This document shows, piece by piece, positions 29,416 through 40,046 of a stretch of DNA of 64,000 bases. A model generated the notes under the pieces. It saw only the letters and a program-made list of their open reading frames with translations, searched no databases and was not told the DNA's origin. Origin of the DNA: Photorhabdus asymbiotica (GTDB lineage Bacteria > Pseudomonadota > Gammaproteobacteria > Enterobacterales > Enterobacteriaceae); the NCBI RefSeq assembly GCF_003634575.1, contig NZ_RBLJ01000002.1, positions 310,001 through 374,000 on the forward strand, read 5' to 3'. How positions within the stretch are numbered: position 1 is the first letter of the stretch; every line of letters starts with the position of its first letter. A program made the translations under genes and the position numbers.

Positions 29416-30327
29416 TTACATAGCTTCTATTGACCGACTCGCAAATAACTTAGGGATTTCCCGCAAACACCAGGATTTCGCTTCCCCCATACTATCTCGT
29501 CGCCATGCCATAATAATATTTGCGTCCTGACTGTATTCAGAACTAATCACCCGCAAACGACCGGCAGCAATATCTTGTTCCACCATAGAATAAGGCATGG
29601 TCGCAACCCCCAATCCAGCTAAGAGGGCACGACGTTTATCCTCCAAAGAACTGACCGTCAAACGCTGCTGCTTATCTAATAACTGAACCGTCAATACCGG
29701 ACGTTCCCTTGCTGTATCTGCCACAGCAATACCACGGTACTTGACTCGCGTCACATCAGACAAAGGCTCCGGTTCTTGGTGAATAGGATGCTCAGGGCTA
29801 GCGACATATACATTGGTAATGCTGTAAAGATGACGCGAGTTAATTTCTGCCGATGCGCGGAAATGCATATCTGGCGCAATAACAATGTCCGCCCGGCCAG
29901 TTTCCAGTCGCTCCCATGAACCAGCCAGAACCTCAGTCAATAAAGAGAGCTGAGTATTCGATTTCTGGGCAAGTTTACCTACTAGCGGAAACAGTGAAGA
30001 TGCCGGAACCAGTGCCTCACAAACGATTGTCAGATGTGTTTCCCAACCCCGCGCCAATGCCTCTGCATCAGCGGTCAATTTATCCGCGGCCTCAAGTAAT
30101 TGACGTCCACGCTCAAGTAACATACGGCCAACATTGGTGAATTTAGTTCTATGACCCGAACGGTCAAATAGCACCACATCCAACTCATCTTCCAGCTTTT
30201 GCATCGTATAGCTAAGTGCAGAAGGAACACGACCAAGTTCATCAGCTGCCGCAGCAAAACTTCCCCGCCGGTCAATAGCATCCATGACCCGTAGAGATTC
30301 CAGTGTAAGCGCTCGTTCTTTGCTCAT
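29416..30327 (-). CDS. yhaJ: LysR-type regulator YhaJ
   Basis: 303 residues. The N-terminal winged HTH is LESLRVMDAIDRRGSFAAAA, DELGRVPSALSYTMQKLEDE and LDVVLFDRSGHRTKFT. A type 2 periplasmic-binding-like effector domain follows (DIVIAPDMHF, GIAVADTARERP, LLAGLGVATMPYSM). E. coli YhaJ activates genes for catechol/nitroaromatic response and virulence. The divergent yhaK is its usual neighbour and a plausible target. Confidence 0.93.
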   Translation of the reverse strand: MSKERALTLESLRVMDAIDRRGSFAAAADELGRVPSALSYTMQKLEDELDVVLFDRSGHRTKFTNVGRMLLERGRQLLEAADKLTADAEALARGWETHLTIVCEALVPASSLFPLVGKLAQKSNTQLSLLTEVLAGSWERLETGRADIVIAPDMHFRASAEINSRHLYSITNVYVASPEHPIHQEPEPLSDVTRVKYRGIAVADTARERPVLTVQLLDKQQRLTVSSLEDKRRALLAGLGVATMPYSMVEQDIAAGRLRVISSEYSQDANIIMAWRRDSMGEAKSWCLREIPKLFASRSIEAM

Positions 30328-30435
30328 ATTTTTCTCAATCAGGAAATTTGAATATGGTGACCAGATTAACTGGCTAACATTTCGCCGTCCAGATAATTAC
30401 TATTTTAGTATGTATTTTTTAAGGTAATCGCTATC

Positions 30436-31137
30436 ATGATTATAAGCAGAGAAGCAAAACAATGTGGAAAAGCTGATTATGGTTGGCTACAAGCTCGTTA
30501 TACATTTTCATTTGGTCACTATTTTGATCCGAAATTTTTAGGCTACGGCGCTCTGCGCGTACTTAATCAGGAAACTATCGCACCAAAAGCCGCTTTTCAG
30601 CCTAAATCTTACCCACATGTAGATATACTGAATATTATTCTACAAGGGGAAGCAGAATATCGCGACAGTGAAGGCAATCATATCAGAGCTCACAAGGGAG
30701 AATGTTTACTGTTTTCTACTCGTCAAGGCATCAGCTACAGTGAACATAATATCAGTGCTAATAAGCCACTAACCCGCTTACAACTTTGGCTGAATGCCTT
30801 CCCTCAGCAGGAACATTTACCATTACAGCGGATGAAATTATCAGATCAGGCATTAACTATGCTGGCCTCACCAACCGCAGAAGATGGCAGTATGCAATTA
30901 CGCCAGCAAGTTTGGGTCAATCATATTTCGCTTAATAAAAATCAATCCCATTATCTGCAATTAAAAGGAAAAAATGCTTATCTTCAATCTCTAAACGGGA
31001 ACATAAAAATAAAAGGTAATTCGAAGGACAACGTTTTGATTCAATGTGGAGATGGCGCTTTTATTCACGAAGAAAATCGTCTGACTTTAAAAGCTGATAC
31101 CGAATTTCAGGGTTTACTCATTGATCTGTCAGCCTGA
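30436..31137 (+). CDS. yhaK: Pirin-like bicupin YhaK
   Basis: 233 residues; E. coli YhaK has 233. Cupin 1 shows FSFGHYFDPKFLGYGALRVL and PHVDILNIILQGEAEYRDSE, with HVD in the place of the pirin metal ligand. Pirin-like bicupins respond to oxidative stress; YhaK itself is not known to bind metal firmly. It is divergent from yhaJ with about 110 bases between, holding both promoters. Confidence 0.94.
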   Translation: MIISREAKQCGKADYGWLQARYTFSFGHYFDPKFLGYGALRVLNQETIAPKAAFQPKSYPHVDILNIILQGEAEYRDSEGNHIRAHKGECLLFSTRQGISYSEHNISANKPLTRLQLWLNAFPQQEHLPLQRMKLSDQALTMLASPTAEDGSMQLRQQVWVNHISLNKNQSHYLQLKGKNAYLQSLNGNIKIKGNSKDNVLIQCGDGAFIHEENRLTLKADTEFQGLLIDLSA

Positions 31138-31146
31138 AAAAGAGAA

Positions 31147-31176
31147 AGCCCCGTCAGGTAACAACCTGACAGGGCT
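31147..31176. terminator. Terminator between yhaK and rnpB
   Basis: AGCCCcGTCAGGT, loop AACA, ACCTGACaGGGCT, a long stem with one bulged pair. On the minus strand it is followed by TTTCTCTTTTT, so it mainly ends rnpB. Confidence 0.9.
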
Positions 31177-31181
31177 AAATT

Positions 31182-31555
<374 letters not shown>

Positions 31556-31632
31556 GGCGCGGATTATAAGAGGTTTGTCTGACTATGTATAGGTATTTAC
31601 TGATTATCTGTCTTGTTTATCAACAAATATCA

Positions 31633-32499
31633 TTATTCTTCATTCTGTCCCAAAGCATGACGATAAAGTGCATTCTTCTTTACACCATGAATCTCTGCCG
31701 CCAATGCAGCCGCTTTTTTCAGCGGCAGTTCTCGCCGAAGAAGCTCCAGCGTTCTTAATGCCTCTGGCGATAAAGCATCATCAGCAATTTTTTTATAACC
31801 TTCAACAATCAATACCATTTCACCACGGCGACGAGTTTCATCTTCTTTAACCCATGCCAGAAGTTCACTTGCCGGCATTCCCTGAATTGATTCCCAGGTT
31901 TTTGTCAGTTCCCGCGCCAAAACGACATAGCGCTCTGCCCCCCACACTTCAACCATATCTTCTAAACTCTCGATCAGACGATGAGTAGATTCATAAAAAA
32001 TTAAAGTACGCGATTCCTGTTCCAAAGCCCGTAAAGTATCTTTACGGCTTTTACTCTTAGCTGGTAAGAATCCTTCATAACAGAAACGATCAGATGGCAA
32101 GCCAGCAGCAGATAATGCGGTTATAGCCGCACAAGGACCTGGAAGAGGGACAACATGAATGCCGGCTTCACGACAACGGCGAACAACATGATAACCAGGA
32201 TCATTAATCAATGGAGTTCCCGCATCAGAAACTAATGCAATACTCTGTCCCTGCTGAAGTTTTGTAATTAATTGATCTGCTTTCTGCTGTTCATTATGAT
32301 CATGAAGTGCGAACATACGCGCATTAATGGCAAAATGTTGAAGCAACAAGCCCGTATGTCGCGTATCTTCTGCCGCAATCAAATCGACATGCTCAAGAAC
32401 CTCAAGCGCACGCTGAGTAATATCGCCCAAGTTTCCAATGGGGGTTGGTACAACATATAGCGTGGATGTCGTAACCACTGCTCGATTGGGTTGATTCAT
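31633..32499 (-). CDS. rsmI: 16S rRNA (cytidine-1402 2'-O)-methyltransferase
   Basis: 288 residues, matching E. coli RsmI (286). It adds the 2'-O-methyl group of m4Cm1402 in the ribosomal P site. Family motifs are [20 protein letters not shown] near 10, [15 protein letters not shown] near 35, [15 protein letters not shown] near 82 and [20 protein letters not shown] near 118, all of the tetrapyrrole/SpoU-like methylase fold. It is divergent from lpoA and the 5' ends nearly touch, as in E. coli. Confidence 0.97.
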   Translation of the reverse strand: MNQPNRAVVTTSTLYVVPTPIGNLGDITQRALEVLEHVDLIAAEDTRHTGLLLQHFAINARMFALHDHNEQQKADQLITKLQQGQSIALVSDAGTPLINDPGYHVVRRCREAGIHVVPLPGPCAAITALSAAGLPSDRFCYEGFLPAKSKSRKDTLRALEQESRTLIFYESTHRLIESLEDMVEVWGAERYVVLARELTKTWESIQGMPASELLAWVKEDETRRRGEMVLIVEGYKKIADDALSPEALRTLELLRRELPLKKAAALAAEIHGVKKNALYRHALGQNEE

Positions 32500-32562
32500 T
32501 GTTTCATCCGAATGACCGATTTAAAATTGAGCATCTTTGAAAAAAACATCGCTGGATACAGT

Positions 32563-34308
32563 ATGCTTTCCTCAATTTTTATGCGTATCAAAACTGGTTT
32601 AGTCTGTTCAGCTATGCTGGCAGTTATGATCATCGCAGGATGTACCATGCCTGACCAACAAGGGCAACAACCTTCGCAAACTCTGGACAAAGTCAGTACA
32701 GAAATCGCTCATTATCAATCCATCATTGATGCAGCCAATGGCGAACCTTCTCTTGATGTCATCCGTGCTTATATCGCTCAGGAGCCATTTCTGAAAGATA
32801 ATGCTGCTCATCAAAAAAATATTGATGATACCTGGCAGATACTAACCCGCCTTTCTCCGCAAGATAGCCGTGGATTAGTCATCAACGTTGATGAAAATGT
32901 TCTGCAAGGCTGGCTAGACTTACTCAGTACCTATCAGGATAACAAACAGGACTCCGACAAACTACAAGCCGCTATCCGTGACTGGAAAATTCGTTATCCG
33001 CAAAACCCCGCGGCACAATCACTTCCAATCCAATTACAACAGGAAGCTATTCAATCACCAGGCACTAATGCCCGTATTGCTCTGTTCCTACCATTAAGTG
33101 GTCAAGCAAAAGTATTCGGCGAAGCAATCCGTCAAGGTTTTCTTGATGCTCAAGCCGGCTTACCAAGCCCATCAATGCCAACAGAGAATCCGGCAAGCTT
33201 ACTGATAGCTAACAGCAATGAGGCTTCAGATGAAACAACGCCTAATAATGTAACGTCAAATGTAACGACACCAACTGAATCAACAGTACCAACCGTTCAG
33301 CCAACTCCTGCCATAGCAGCTACACCGGTTAACACGCAACAAGTCAAAATCTATGACACTGCAAGTCAGCCACTAGAAAATTTATTAATTCAAGCTGAAC
33401 AGGACGGCGTGAATTTAATTGTTGGACCGTTACTTAAGCCCGACGTGGTTAAACTGGCTCAGCTGAATACTCCACTAAACATGCTGGTGCTGAACAAATT
33501 AGATAATGCACAACCTCAACCAAATATCTGTTATTTCTCTTTATCACCGGAAGATGAAGCGAAAAATGCCGCAGAGCATATTTGGCAACAGCAAAAACGG
33601 AACCCGCTGATATTGGTTCCCCGTAGTAGTTTTGGTGACCGAATTGCCAAAGCATTTGCGGAGGAATGGCAAAAACAAGGAGGCCATACTGTTCTGCAAC
33701 AAACTTTTGGTTCTTCTGCCGAACTGAAACAATCAATTAACAAAGGTATTGGTATTCGCCTAACCGGAACAGCCGTTGTCATTAATGTAGCAACCAACCA
33801 ACCGGTGCCAACTCCCCTTGATAATCTGGAAATTCCCCAGATAAATACAAATGCAGTTTCCACCTCTAATGGTGCAGTAGATGCCGTTTATATTGTTTCT
33901 ACCTTAGATGAACTGACTCTGATTAAGCCAATGATTGATATGGCAATCAGCTCCCGTAATAAGCCTGCTCTATATGCAAGCTCCCGCAGTAATCAAGCAG
34001 GTGCTGGTCCTGATTTCCGTTTGGAAATGGAAGGAATGCAATTTAGCGATATTCCATTAATAGCGGGGGCTAACCTGCCACTGATGCAGCAAGCAGCCGG
34101 TAAGTTTGCGAATGATTACTCTCTGATGCGCCTTTACGCTATGGGTATTGATGCCTGGTCACTAGCAAATCAGTTCAATCAGTTTCAACTGCAAAGTGAT
34201 TTCCATCTCAATGGTGCTTCCGGTATGCTATCTGCCCAGGAAAATTGTACGATTTTCCGACAACTCTCGTGGATGCAATATCATCATGGCCAAATCATTA
34301 CCATTTAA
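32563..34308 (+). CDS. lpoA: Penicillin-binding protein activator LpoA (short N-terminal domain)
   Basis: 581 residues from Met 32563; Met 32581 (MRIKTGLVC) is also plausible. A lipoprotein signal peptide ends in MIIAGC, so the protein is anchored in the outer membrane and reaches PBP1A. The C-terminal fold is intact: ARIALFLPLSGQAKVFGEAI near 190 and FRLEMEGMQFSDIPLIAG near 485. Between them is a Thr/Pro/Asn-rich linker (TTPTESTVPTVQPTPAI). Compared with the E. coli protein (678) the N-terminal TPR part lacks about 90-100 residues: from the Cys it goes within 20 residues to EIAHYQSIIDAANGEPS. The identity is firm. Confidence 0.92.
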   Translation: MLSSIFMRIKTGLVCSAMLAVMIIAGCTMPDQQGQQPSQTLDKVSTEIAHYQSIIDAANGEPSLDVIRAYIAQEPFLKDNAAHQKNIDDTWQILTRLSPQDSRGLVINVDENVLQGWLDLLSTYQDNKQDSDKLQAAIRDWKIRYPQNPAAQSLPIQLQQEAIQSPGTNARIALFLPLSGQAKVFGEAIRQGFLDAQAGLPSPSMPTENPASLLIANSNEASDETTPNNVTSNVTTPTESTVPTVQPTPAIAATPVNTQQVKIYDTASQPLENLLIQAEQDGVNLIVGPLLKPDVVKLAQLNTPLNMLVLNKLDNAQPQPNICYFSLSPEDEAKNAAEHIWQQQKRNPLILVPRSSFGDRIAKAFAEEWQKQGGHTVLQQTFGSSAELKQSINKGIGIRLTGTAVVINVATNQPVPTPLDNLEIPQINTNAVSTSNGAVDAVYIVSTLDELTLIKPMIDMAISSRNKPALYASSRSNQAGAGPDFRLEMEGMQFSDIPLIAGANLPLMQQAAGKFANDYSLMRLYAMGIDAWSLANQFNQFQLQSDFHLNGASGMLSAQENCTIFRQLSWMQYHHGQIITI

Positions 34309-34369
34309 TTTAATAGTTGATTGCCGCTGGTTATCAGGCGGCATTTAAATTCAAGCAATTCATTTCAAG

Positions 34370-34750
34370 ATGAAAATAAAAAAGCCGACAAGTTATTTGC
34401 TGGGACGCAGCTATGAAACGCAGGCAAAGTTATTTTTACAAAAACAGGGACTATCTTTTATCGCTGCGAATGTCAAAGTGCATGGTGGTGAAATTGATCT
34501 GATTATGAAAGACAAGCAGACTTGGGTCTTTATTGAAGTCCGCTTTCGCAAACTAGAGCAACATGGCGATGCACTTTCAACAGTCACCCTTAGTAAGCGT
34601 AAAAAATTATTACACGCCGCCGCAGTTTGGCTGTGTCAACGAGGCGAATGTTTTGAAACTACTTCTTGTCGCTTTGATATTTGTGCTATTACTGGTCAAA
34701 GATTTGAATGGTTGCCAAATGCCTTCAATCAAAATGAGTTCACTCGTTAA
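34370..34750 (+). CDS. yraN: UPF0102 family protein YraN
   Basis: 126 residues. It has the nuclease-like core of the family: LGRSYETQAKLFLQKQGL, GGEIDLIMKD and WVFIEVRFRK, where E-D-ExR is at the place of a PD-(D/E)XK site. No biochemical function is proven. It lies between lpoA and diaA as in E. coli, and the three are likely co-transcribed. Confidence 0.95.
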   Translation: MKIKKPTSYLLGRSYETQAKLFLQKQGLSFIAANVKVHGGEIDLIMKDKQTWVFIEVRFRKLEQHGDALSTVTLSKRKKLLHAAAVWLCQRGECFETTSCRFDICAITGQRFEWLPNAFNQNEFTR

Positions 34751-34774
34751 AATGATATTGAGTAGGTTATAAAC

Positions 34775-35365
34775 GTGCTGGATAGAATTAAAGTCTGTTT
34801 TACGGAAAGTATTCAAACTCAGATTGCAGCTGCGGAAGCATTACCTGATGCTATCTCTCGTGCTGCAATGACGATGGTTGAGTCATTACTAAATGGTAAT
34901 AAAATCCTTTGCTGTGGCAACGGCGGTTCAGCCGCAACTGCACAACGGTTTGCTGCCAATATGATCAACCGGTTTGAGACTGAGCGTCCAAGTCTTCCTG
35001 CATTATCACTTAACGCAGATAATGTGGTAATAACTGCAATTTTAAGCAGCAAACAGCATGATGAAATTTATGCTAAACAGGTTCGAGCATTAGGTCAGCA
35101 AAGCGATGTGTTATTAGCTATCTCCACTCATGGTAATAGCCGTGACGTTGTTAAAGCTGTCGAAGCTGCTGTAAACCGTGATATGACGATTGTCGCCCTG
35201 ACTGGCTACGATGGTGGCGAACTTGCTGGCTTATTAGGGCCGCAGGACGTGGAAATTCGTATTCCATCTCATCGTAGCACCAGAATTCAGGAAGTTCATA
35301 TGCTGACAGTTAACTGCCTATGTGACTTAATCGACAATACACTCTTTCCCCATCAGGATGACTAA
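34775..35365 (+). CDS. diaA: DnaA initiator-associating protein DiaA
   Basis: 196 residues, same length as E. coli, with GTG start at 34775 as there. It is a SIS-domain tetramer that helps DnaA assemble at oriC. Motifs are [19 protein letters not shown] near 45, [17 protein letters not shown] near 108 and a C-terminal [21 protein letters not shown] small gap of 24 bases separates it from yraN and 10 bases from dolP. Confidence 0.97.
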   Translation: MLDRIKVCFTESIQTQIAAAEALPDAISRAAMTMVESLLNGNKILCCGNGGSAATAQRFAANMINRFETERPSLPALSLNADNVVITAILSSKQHDEIYAKQVRALGQQSDVLLAISTHGNSRDVVKAVEAAVNRDMTIVALTGYDGGELAGLLGPQDVEIRIPSHRSTRIQEVHMLTVNCLCDLIDNTLFPHQDD

Positions 35366-35375
35366 GGAACCAATC

Positions 35376-35951
35376 ATGCGATTTTTCTCCCTATTAATTA
35401 TGGTTTGTGCCGCTGTAATGTTACAAGGATGTATTGGTGCTGCGGTAATAGGTTCTGCCGCCGTAGCGACTAAAACAGCAACTGATCCCCGCACTATCGG
35501 CCAGCAAGTCGATGATGGCACTCTGGAAGCACGTGTGAGTAATGCGCTTAACAAAGACAAACAACTCAAGGAACAAACCCGAATTATTACTACTGCCTAT
35601 CAAGGGAAAGTTTTACTGACAGGTCAAAGCCAAGATTCAAGCCTTGCAGACCGTGCTAAACAAATAGCATCACGTGTTAACGGAGCACAAATTATTTACA
35701 ATGAAATTCGTCAGGGTAAACCTGTTGAATTGGGTACTGCATCTAAAGATACCTGGCTCACCACCAAAGTACGTTCAAAAATCCTGGCGAGTGACTCGGT
35801 TAAATCTTCCAACATAAAAGTTGTTACGGAAAACGGCGAAGTCTTTTTACTGGGAATTCTGACTAAGCAAGAAGGTAATGCCGCAGCAAAAATTGCCAGT
35901 GAAACTGACGGAGTAAAACGGGTAACAACTGCATTTACTTATCTAAATTAA
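35376..35951 (+). CDS. dolP: Outer membrane lipoprotein DolP (two BON domains)
   Basis: 191 residues from Met 35376 (MRFFSLLIMVCAAVMLQGC), equal to E. coli DolP/YraP. AAGGA precedes this Met; an earlier one at 35358 lacks a signal peptide. The lipobox LQGC gives an acylated Cys at 19. BON 1 lies at about 45-115 (LEARVSNALNKDKQLKEQTR) and BON 2 at 123-191 (WLTTKVRSKILASDSVKSSN). DolP sits at division sites in the outer membrane and supports envelope integrity and BAM. Confidence 0.96.
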   Translation: MRFFSLLIMVCAAVMLQGCIGAAVIGSAAVATKTATDPRTIGQQVDDGTLEARVSNALNKDKQLKEQTRIITTAYQGKVLLTGQSQDSSLADRAKQIASRVNGAQIIYNEIRQGKPVELGTASKDTWLTTKVRSKILASDSVKSSNIKVVTENGEVFLLGILTKQEGNAAAKIASETDGVKRVTTAFTYLN

Positions 35952-35999
35952 GTATTACTGAACGTGACAACATAATAAGCCATCCCCAAACGTATTGAG

Positions 36000-36022
36000 C
36001 CGCGCCTAACTTTATGGCGCGG
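36000..36022. terminator. Terminator between dolP and mtgA
   Basis: CCGCGCC, loop TAACTTTAT, GGCGCGG then GTGTTTTGCGCTTTTTC. It ends the lpoA-dolP run and can also serve mtgA. Confidence 0.88.
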
Positions 36023-36069
36023 GTGTTTTGCGCTTTTTCATCGATATCTACGTCAAACCTGGTAACCTT

Positions 36070-36807
36070 CTACTCCTTCCCTGAATTATTCTTCATTAAC
36101 TCATTTTTCTTAAGATAGCTCACTCCCCCTAACAACCGCATTTGCCGCAAAATCCATTGTTGACGCTGTAAAACATAAGCCGAAGGTGCATTAACTTTAT
36201 AACGGTGTGGATTAGGCAATACTGCTGCAAGTAAGGCTGCTTCTGACGTTGTCAACTTACTAGCCGATTTATGGAAATAGTGTCTGGATGCTTTTTCAAC
36301 ACCAAAAATACCATCACCAAATTCTGCAATATTAAGATAAACTGTGAGAATCCTACTTTTTGTCCATCCCAACTCAATGGCAAAAGTCATCCCTGCTTCC
36401 AATCCTTTTCTGAACCAGCTACGTCCATTCCACAAAAATAAATTTTTAGCCGTTTGCTGAGAAATCGTTGAAGCCCCCCGAAGTCTTCCAAGGTCATTTT
36501 TATTATGTTCAAGTGCCTTTTCAATAGCATCCAAGTCAAATCCCCAATGCTCAGGAAATTTTTGATCTTCCGCAGCAATAACAGCTAATGCGATATTTGG
36601 CGATATTTGCTCTTGCTCTATCCAGATAGAATGAGAAACATAAGAAAAATTAACTGATAACCAAGCACTAACCTGACGTTCAACCATAACCATAGAAAAT
36701 GGCACTGGCAAAAATGAAAACGCCCCAACAGAAACTATCCATAAGATAATGACTGAAATTACGATTTTTTTAAACCAGAGCCATAAAAATTGAAAAGAGT
36801 TTCTCAC
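36070..36807 (-). CDS. mtgA: Monofunctional peptidoglycan glycosyltransferase
   Basis: 245 residues; E. coli MtgA has 242. It polymerises lipid II into glycan strands in the periplasm, anchored by one N-terminal membrane helix ([19 protein letters not shown]). GT51 motifs are [17 protein letters not shown] near 83 with the catalytic Glu, [16 protein letters not shown] near 115, [20 protein letters not shown] near 138 and [17 protein letters not shown] near 167. It starts 5 bases after elbB stops, in the arcB-elbB-mtgA direction. Confidence 0.97.
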   Translation of the reverse strand: MRNSFQFLWLWFKKIVISVIILWIVSVGAFSFLPVPFSMVMVERQVSAWLSVNFSYVSHSIWIEQEQISPNIALAVIAAEDQKFPEHWGFDLDAIEKALEHNKNDLGRLRGASTISQQTAKNLFLWNGRSWFRKGLEAGMTFAIELGWTKSRILTVYLNIAEFGDGIFGVEKASRHYFHKSASKLTTSEAALLAAVLPNPHRYKVNAPSAYVLQRQQWILRQMRLLGGVSYLKKNELMKNNSGKE

Positions 36808-36811
36808 CCGG

Positions 36812-37465
36812 TTACTCAGTCATTTCCAATACTTTTTTGACAAGTTTATCAATTCCTTCCTCTGCTTGAGAGATAGATTCAGCAAGCATGTAGGCTGGAG
36901 TTGTAACAATTTTATTTTCTAAATCAACAACAATCTCATCTACTTTACAAGCTACGTGTATTCCCCCCATTTTCTCTATTTGGGCAACAGTATTGGGCTC
37001 ATGACCAATAGTTAATTTCACCGGTTTATTAAGTAGTTTTGGCAACATGACAGGCGCAATACACATAAAGCCCATTGGTTTATGTTGCTTATGCATAGTT
37101 CTCACTAAACTTAATAAATCCTTATTTATTTCGCAGTCAACTTCTTTAACCGCAAAGTCACATAAATTCTTTGCAACACCAAATCCCCCAGGAATGATCA
37201 GAGCATCAAATTCATCTGCATTTGCCTGTGACAAAGGCTTGATTTTTCCTCTTGAAATACGTGCAGATTCCTGTAAGACATTGCGTTTTTCACCAATTTC
37301 TTCACCGCTAATATGATTAATAACATGAAGTTGTGGCTCATCAGGTGCCAAAAAGCTCGTCTTAACACCTAAACGGTCTAAAGAAAGCATAGTTAATACT
37401 GACTCATGAATTTCACTACCATCAAATACACCACATCCACTCAAGACAACCGCAACTGATTTCAT
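36812..37465 (-). CDS. elbB: Glyoxalase-type DJ-1/PfpI family protein ElbB
   Basis: 217 residues from Met 37465 ([20 protein letters not shown]), six bases after GGAG; an upstream Met at 37477 reads through the ribosome-binding site. The family nucleophile region reads [17 protein letters not shown] near 130, with Cys in [17 protein letters not shown] near 90 is typical. E. coli ElbB shows glyoxalase activity and helps isoprenoid production. It is followed by mtgA. Confidence 0.95.
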   Translation of the reverse strand: MKSVAVVLSGCGVFDGSEIHESVLTMLSLDRLGVKTSFLAPDEPQLHVINHISGEEIGEKRNVLQESARISRGKIKPLSQANADEFDALIIPGGFGVAKNLCDFAVKEVDCEINKDLLSLVRTMHKQHKPMGFMCIAPVMLPKLLNKPVKLTIGHEPNTVAQIEKMGGIHVACKVDEIVVDLENKIVTTPAYMLAESISQAEEGIDKLVKKVLEMTE

Positions 37466-37681
37466 ACCTCTCTCCATTTGTAGTAGATTATTGCTTAACC
37501 CTTTAGGGGGTCAAACACCAATCTTCATCACAGATTTTAATGAATCTTGTAACAAAAAATCTTATCTTTGCTATGTTGGTACTTGTATGATGTACGGAGA
37601 ATTCCTCATTTACTCGCCCCAACAAATATGTATCAGATGGCGGGTAAAAAGTTTTCCCTGGTGTTGGCGCAGTATTCGCGC

Positions 37682-37710
37682 ACCCCAACCTCGGTTGGGG
37701 TTATTTTTTT
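37682..37710 (+). terminator. Strong hairpin with T-run beside the arcB stop
   Basis: CCCCAACC, loop TC, GGTTGGGG and then TTATTTTTTTT on the plus strand. The T-run is on the plus side, although arcB reads minus, so it would stop antisense transcription or act as a simple hairpin for arcB mRNA. Confidence 0.6.
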
Positions 37711-40046
37711 TCAGCATCCACCAACCATTCCCGCAAAATTTCTATATCGTTTTTCCATTCTTGCTTTAACTCATCAACCCATTCCTGAACATTGTCCCAC
37801 CATGCAGGTAAATCAGGTGATTGAATCTGCTGAGCCAGTTGCTGTAAATGACATAATCCGACCGAACCCGCGGCACCTTTTATCTTATGGGCCTCATCTG
37901 TAATGCCTTTCTGGTCTTTAGCTGTCATATTCGAGTCCAAAACAGATAGGTACCCCGGCATCATCTTCTCAAATACAGACAAACTGTTGCGAATCAATTG
38001 AGGACCAACAAGCTCGATGTATTGATTAAGCATTTCTATATCAAGTAAATTTTCATCTTTTTTCATCAATCCCGGCTCATCTTCATTTGATTTTGTATAA
38101 CACACAGACTGTTCTCCCCAGAATTGTTCAATAATGGTAGTTAACGCATTGACTGAAAGCGGTTTACTCAGTACACCATTCATACCCGCATCCAAATATT
38201 CTTTTTTATCTTTTAAGACATTAGCAGTCAGCGCAATCAGTGGGGGTAGTTCCTGTGCGGTATATCGCTTACGTAATTCACGAGCGATATCTAATCCGCT
38301 CATATCAGGCAATTGAATATCAAGTAATACCAGATCAAATTCCCCTGGCTGGAACATTTCAAGAGCATCCTTACCATTCATCACAACTTCTACGCTGTTA
38401 CCCAGCTTTTCCAATACTGAGCGGGCAACAATGACATTCAACTCAATATCTTCTACCAACAAGATATGCAAAGCCGGCAGTAGGTAATCTTCTGTATCTT
38501 CCTCACAGGAAAGACTCTCTTCCAGAGCAGGAGCGATGATAGACAATGTAAATCGAGAACCTTGCCCCGGTTCACTTTTCACCACGATATCTCCTCCCAT
38601 ATTTTGGGCTAAGCGTTTAGATACAGCCAATCCAATACCCGTTCCTGTTGCTGGGCAACCACCATTGCTGCCTTTCACCTGATAATACATCGCAAAGATC
38701 TTCTCTTGCTCATCAAGTGGAATACCAATCCCGGTGTCAGTGACTTCAAAAAACAGACGCTCTCCTTCTTCATACCAGATTCGAACATGAATCTCACCTT
38801 CTTGAGTAAATTTCACCGCATTACCAATCAGGTTCCACAAAATTTGGCGTAAACGAGTACCATCTGTAAGAATTTTAGCGGGTAATGACAATGCCGGTTC
38901 CATAACAAATTTAATCCCTTTCGGCTGCACCAGAAGCCCAGAGAGGTTTTCCAAATCGGACATAAAACCGGTAAAGTCAATTGGCTGATTATCAATCTGT
39001 ACTTTGCGCCGCTCAATTTTGTCCATTTCTATAATGTCATTAAAAATATTACCCAGCGTGATAGCACTAACATGAATCGTTTTCAGATAATTATTTTGCT
39101 CCGTAGTCAACTCAGTATCGAGCAAGATGCGACTCAAACCAACAATGCCATTTAAAGGTGTACGAAGCTCGTGGCTAATCGTAGAGATAAAAGTTGTCTT
39201 ATCCCTACTGGCATTCTCTAAAGCGTCCTGATAGCGCTTACGTTCCGTTATATCGCGCCCAAACCCCATGAGCCCATGTCTTTTTCCTACCCGATCATAA
39301 AAAGGAACTTTCCGCAGTTCAAAACAGGCTTTTCGACCGTCGTGATAAACCAGCCATTGTTCATAAGTCAGTGCAACGTTATGACGGAAGACCTTCTCGT
39401 CTGTTTCCATCACCTTGCGAGCAACTTCTTTGTCATAAACATCATGGGGTGTCAGACCAATAAGTTGTTTTTGACTTTTACCCGTCAGCAATTCCATGGC
39501 TCGATTGCAACCAGAGAACTCATTATTTTCATTACGGTAATAAACCAAGTCAGGAGAAGCATCGAGAAAAGATTTCAGTAATATAGATTGCTGTTCCAGT
39601 TCAATTTGAGTCTGCTCACGGTGTTTCACTTCTTCCTGTAATTTATCCAACAATATCAGGTGTGCTTGCTCCGCTTTTTCTCTTTCTGAGATCTCCTGAT
39701 TAAGCTTAATAATATTATCTTTTAATTGCTGATTAAGTTCTCGATCACGCTGGCGCATCACTTCCAGTTTTTCAACCAATCTGGATAATCGCTGTCGAGA
39801 TTCTTCAAGCTGCTCAACAACAACTGAAAGGAAATAGACAGCCCAGGGCGTAATCAACAGACCAAAAAATATTGAGCGAACTAAATCAATACCTTGTACT
39901 CCTCCCTGAAGCAAAAAAGTCACTACCATTTGTACGCCCATGGCAAGAACCACCAATGCAGATGCAAGCAGTAATGAGAAGCGTACTAACCCCAATTTCA
40001 TCATTAAATCAACATAATATTGGGCCAGACCCCTGAGCAACTTCAT
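37701..40046 (-). CDS. arcB: Tripartite sensor kinase ArcB
   Basis: 781 residues; E. coli ArcB has 778. It senses quinone redox state and phosphorylates ArcA. Two membrane helices lie at about 25-45 and 58-77, then a coiled linker, a PAS domain near 155-270 (DASPDLVYYRNENNEFSGC) and the kinase core: STISHELRTPLNGIVG with His near 292, LWNLIGNAVKFT, DTGIGIP and GTGIGLAVSK. A receiver follows (DLVLLDIQLPDMSG, Asp near 577), and an HPt domain (ITDEAHKIKGAAGSVG, His near 720). All phospho-acceptors are present. It leads elbB and mtgA on the same strand. Confidence 0.98.
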   Translation of the reverse strand: MKLLRGLAQYYVDLMMKLGLVRFSLLLASALVVLAMGVQMVVTFLLQGGVQGIDLVRSIFFGLLITPWAVYFLSVVVEQLEESRQRLSRLVEKLEVMRQRDRELNQQLKDNIIKLNQEISEREKAEQAHLILLDKLQEEVKHREQTQIELEQQSILLKSFLDASPDLVYYRNENNEFSGCNRAMELLTGKSQKQLIGLTPHDVYDKEVARKVMETDEKVFRHNVALTYEQWLVYHDGRKACFELRKVPFYDRVGKRHGLMGFGRDITERKRYQDALENASRDKTTFISTISHELRTPLNGIVGLSRILLDTELTTEQNNYLKTIHVSAITLGNIFNDIIEMDKIERRKVQIDNQPIDFTGFMSDLENLSGLLVQPKGIKFVMEPALSLPAKILTDGTRLRQILWNLIGNAVKFTQEGEIHVRIWYEEGERLFFEVTDTGIGIPLDEQEKIFAMYYQVKGSNGGCPATGTGIGLAVSKRLAQNMGGDIVVKSEPGQGSRFTLSIIAPALEESLSCEEDTEDYLLPALHILLVEDIELNVIVARSVLEKLGNSVEVVMNGKDALEMFQPGEFDLVLLDIQLPDMSGLDIARELRKRYTAQELPPLIALTANVLKDKKEYLDAGMNGVLSKPLSVNALTTIIEQFWGEQSVCYTKSNEDEPGLMKKDENLLDIEMLNQYIELVGPQLIRNSLSVFEKMMPGYLSVLDSNMTAKDQKGITDEAHKIKGAAGSVGLCHLQQLAQQIQSPDLPAWWDNVQEWVDELKQEWKNDIEILREWLVDAEKK

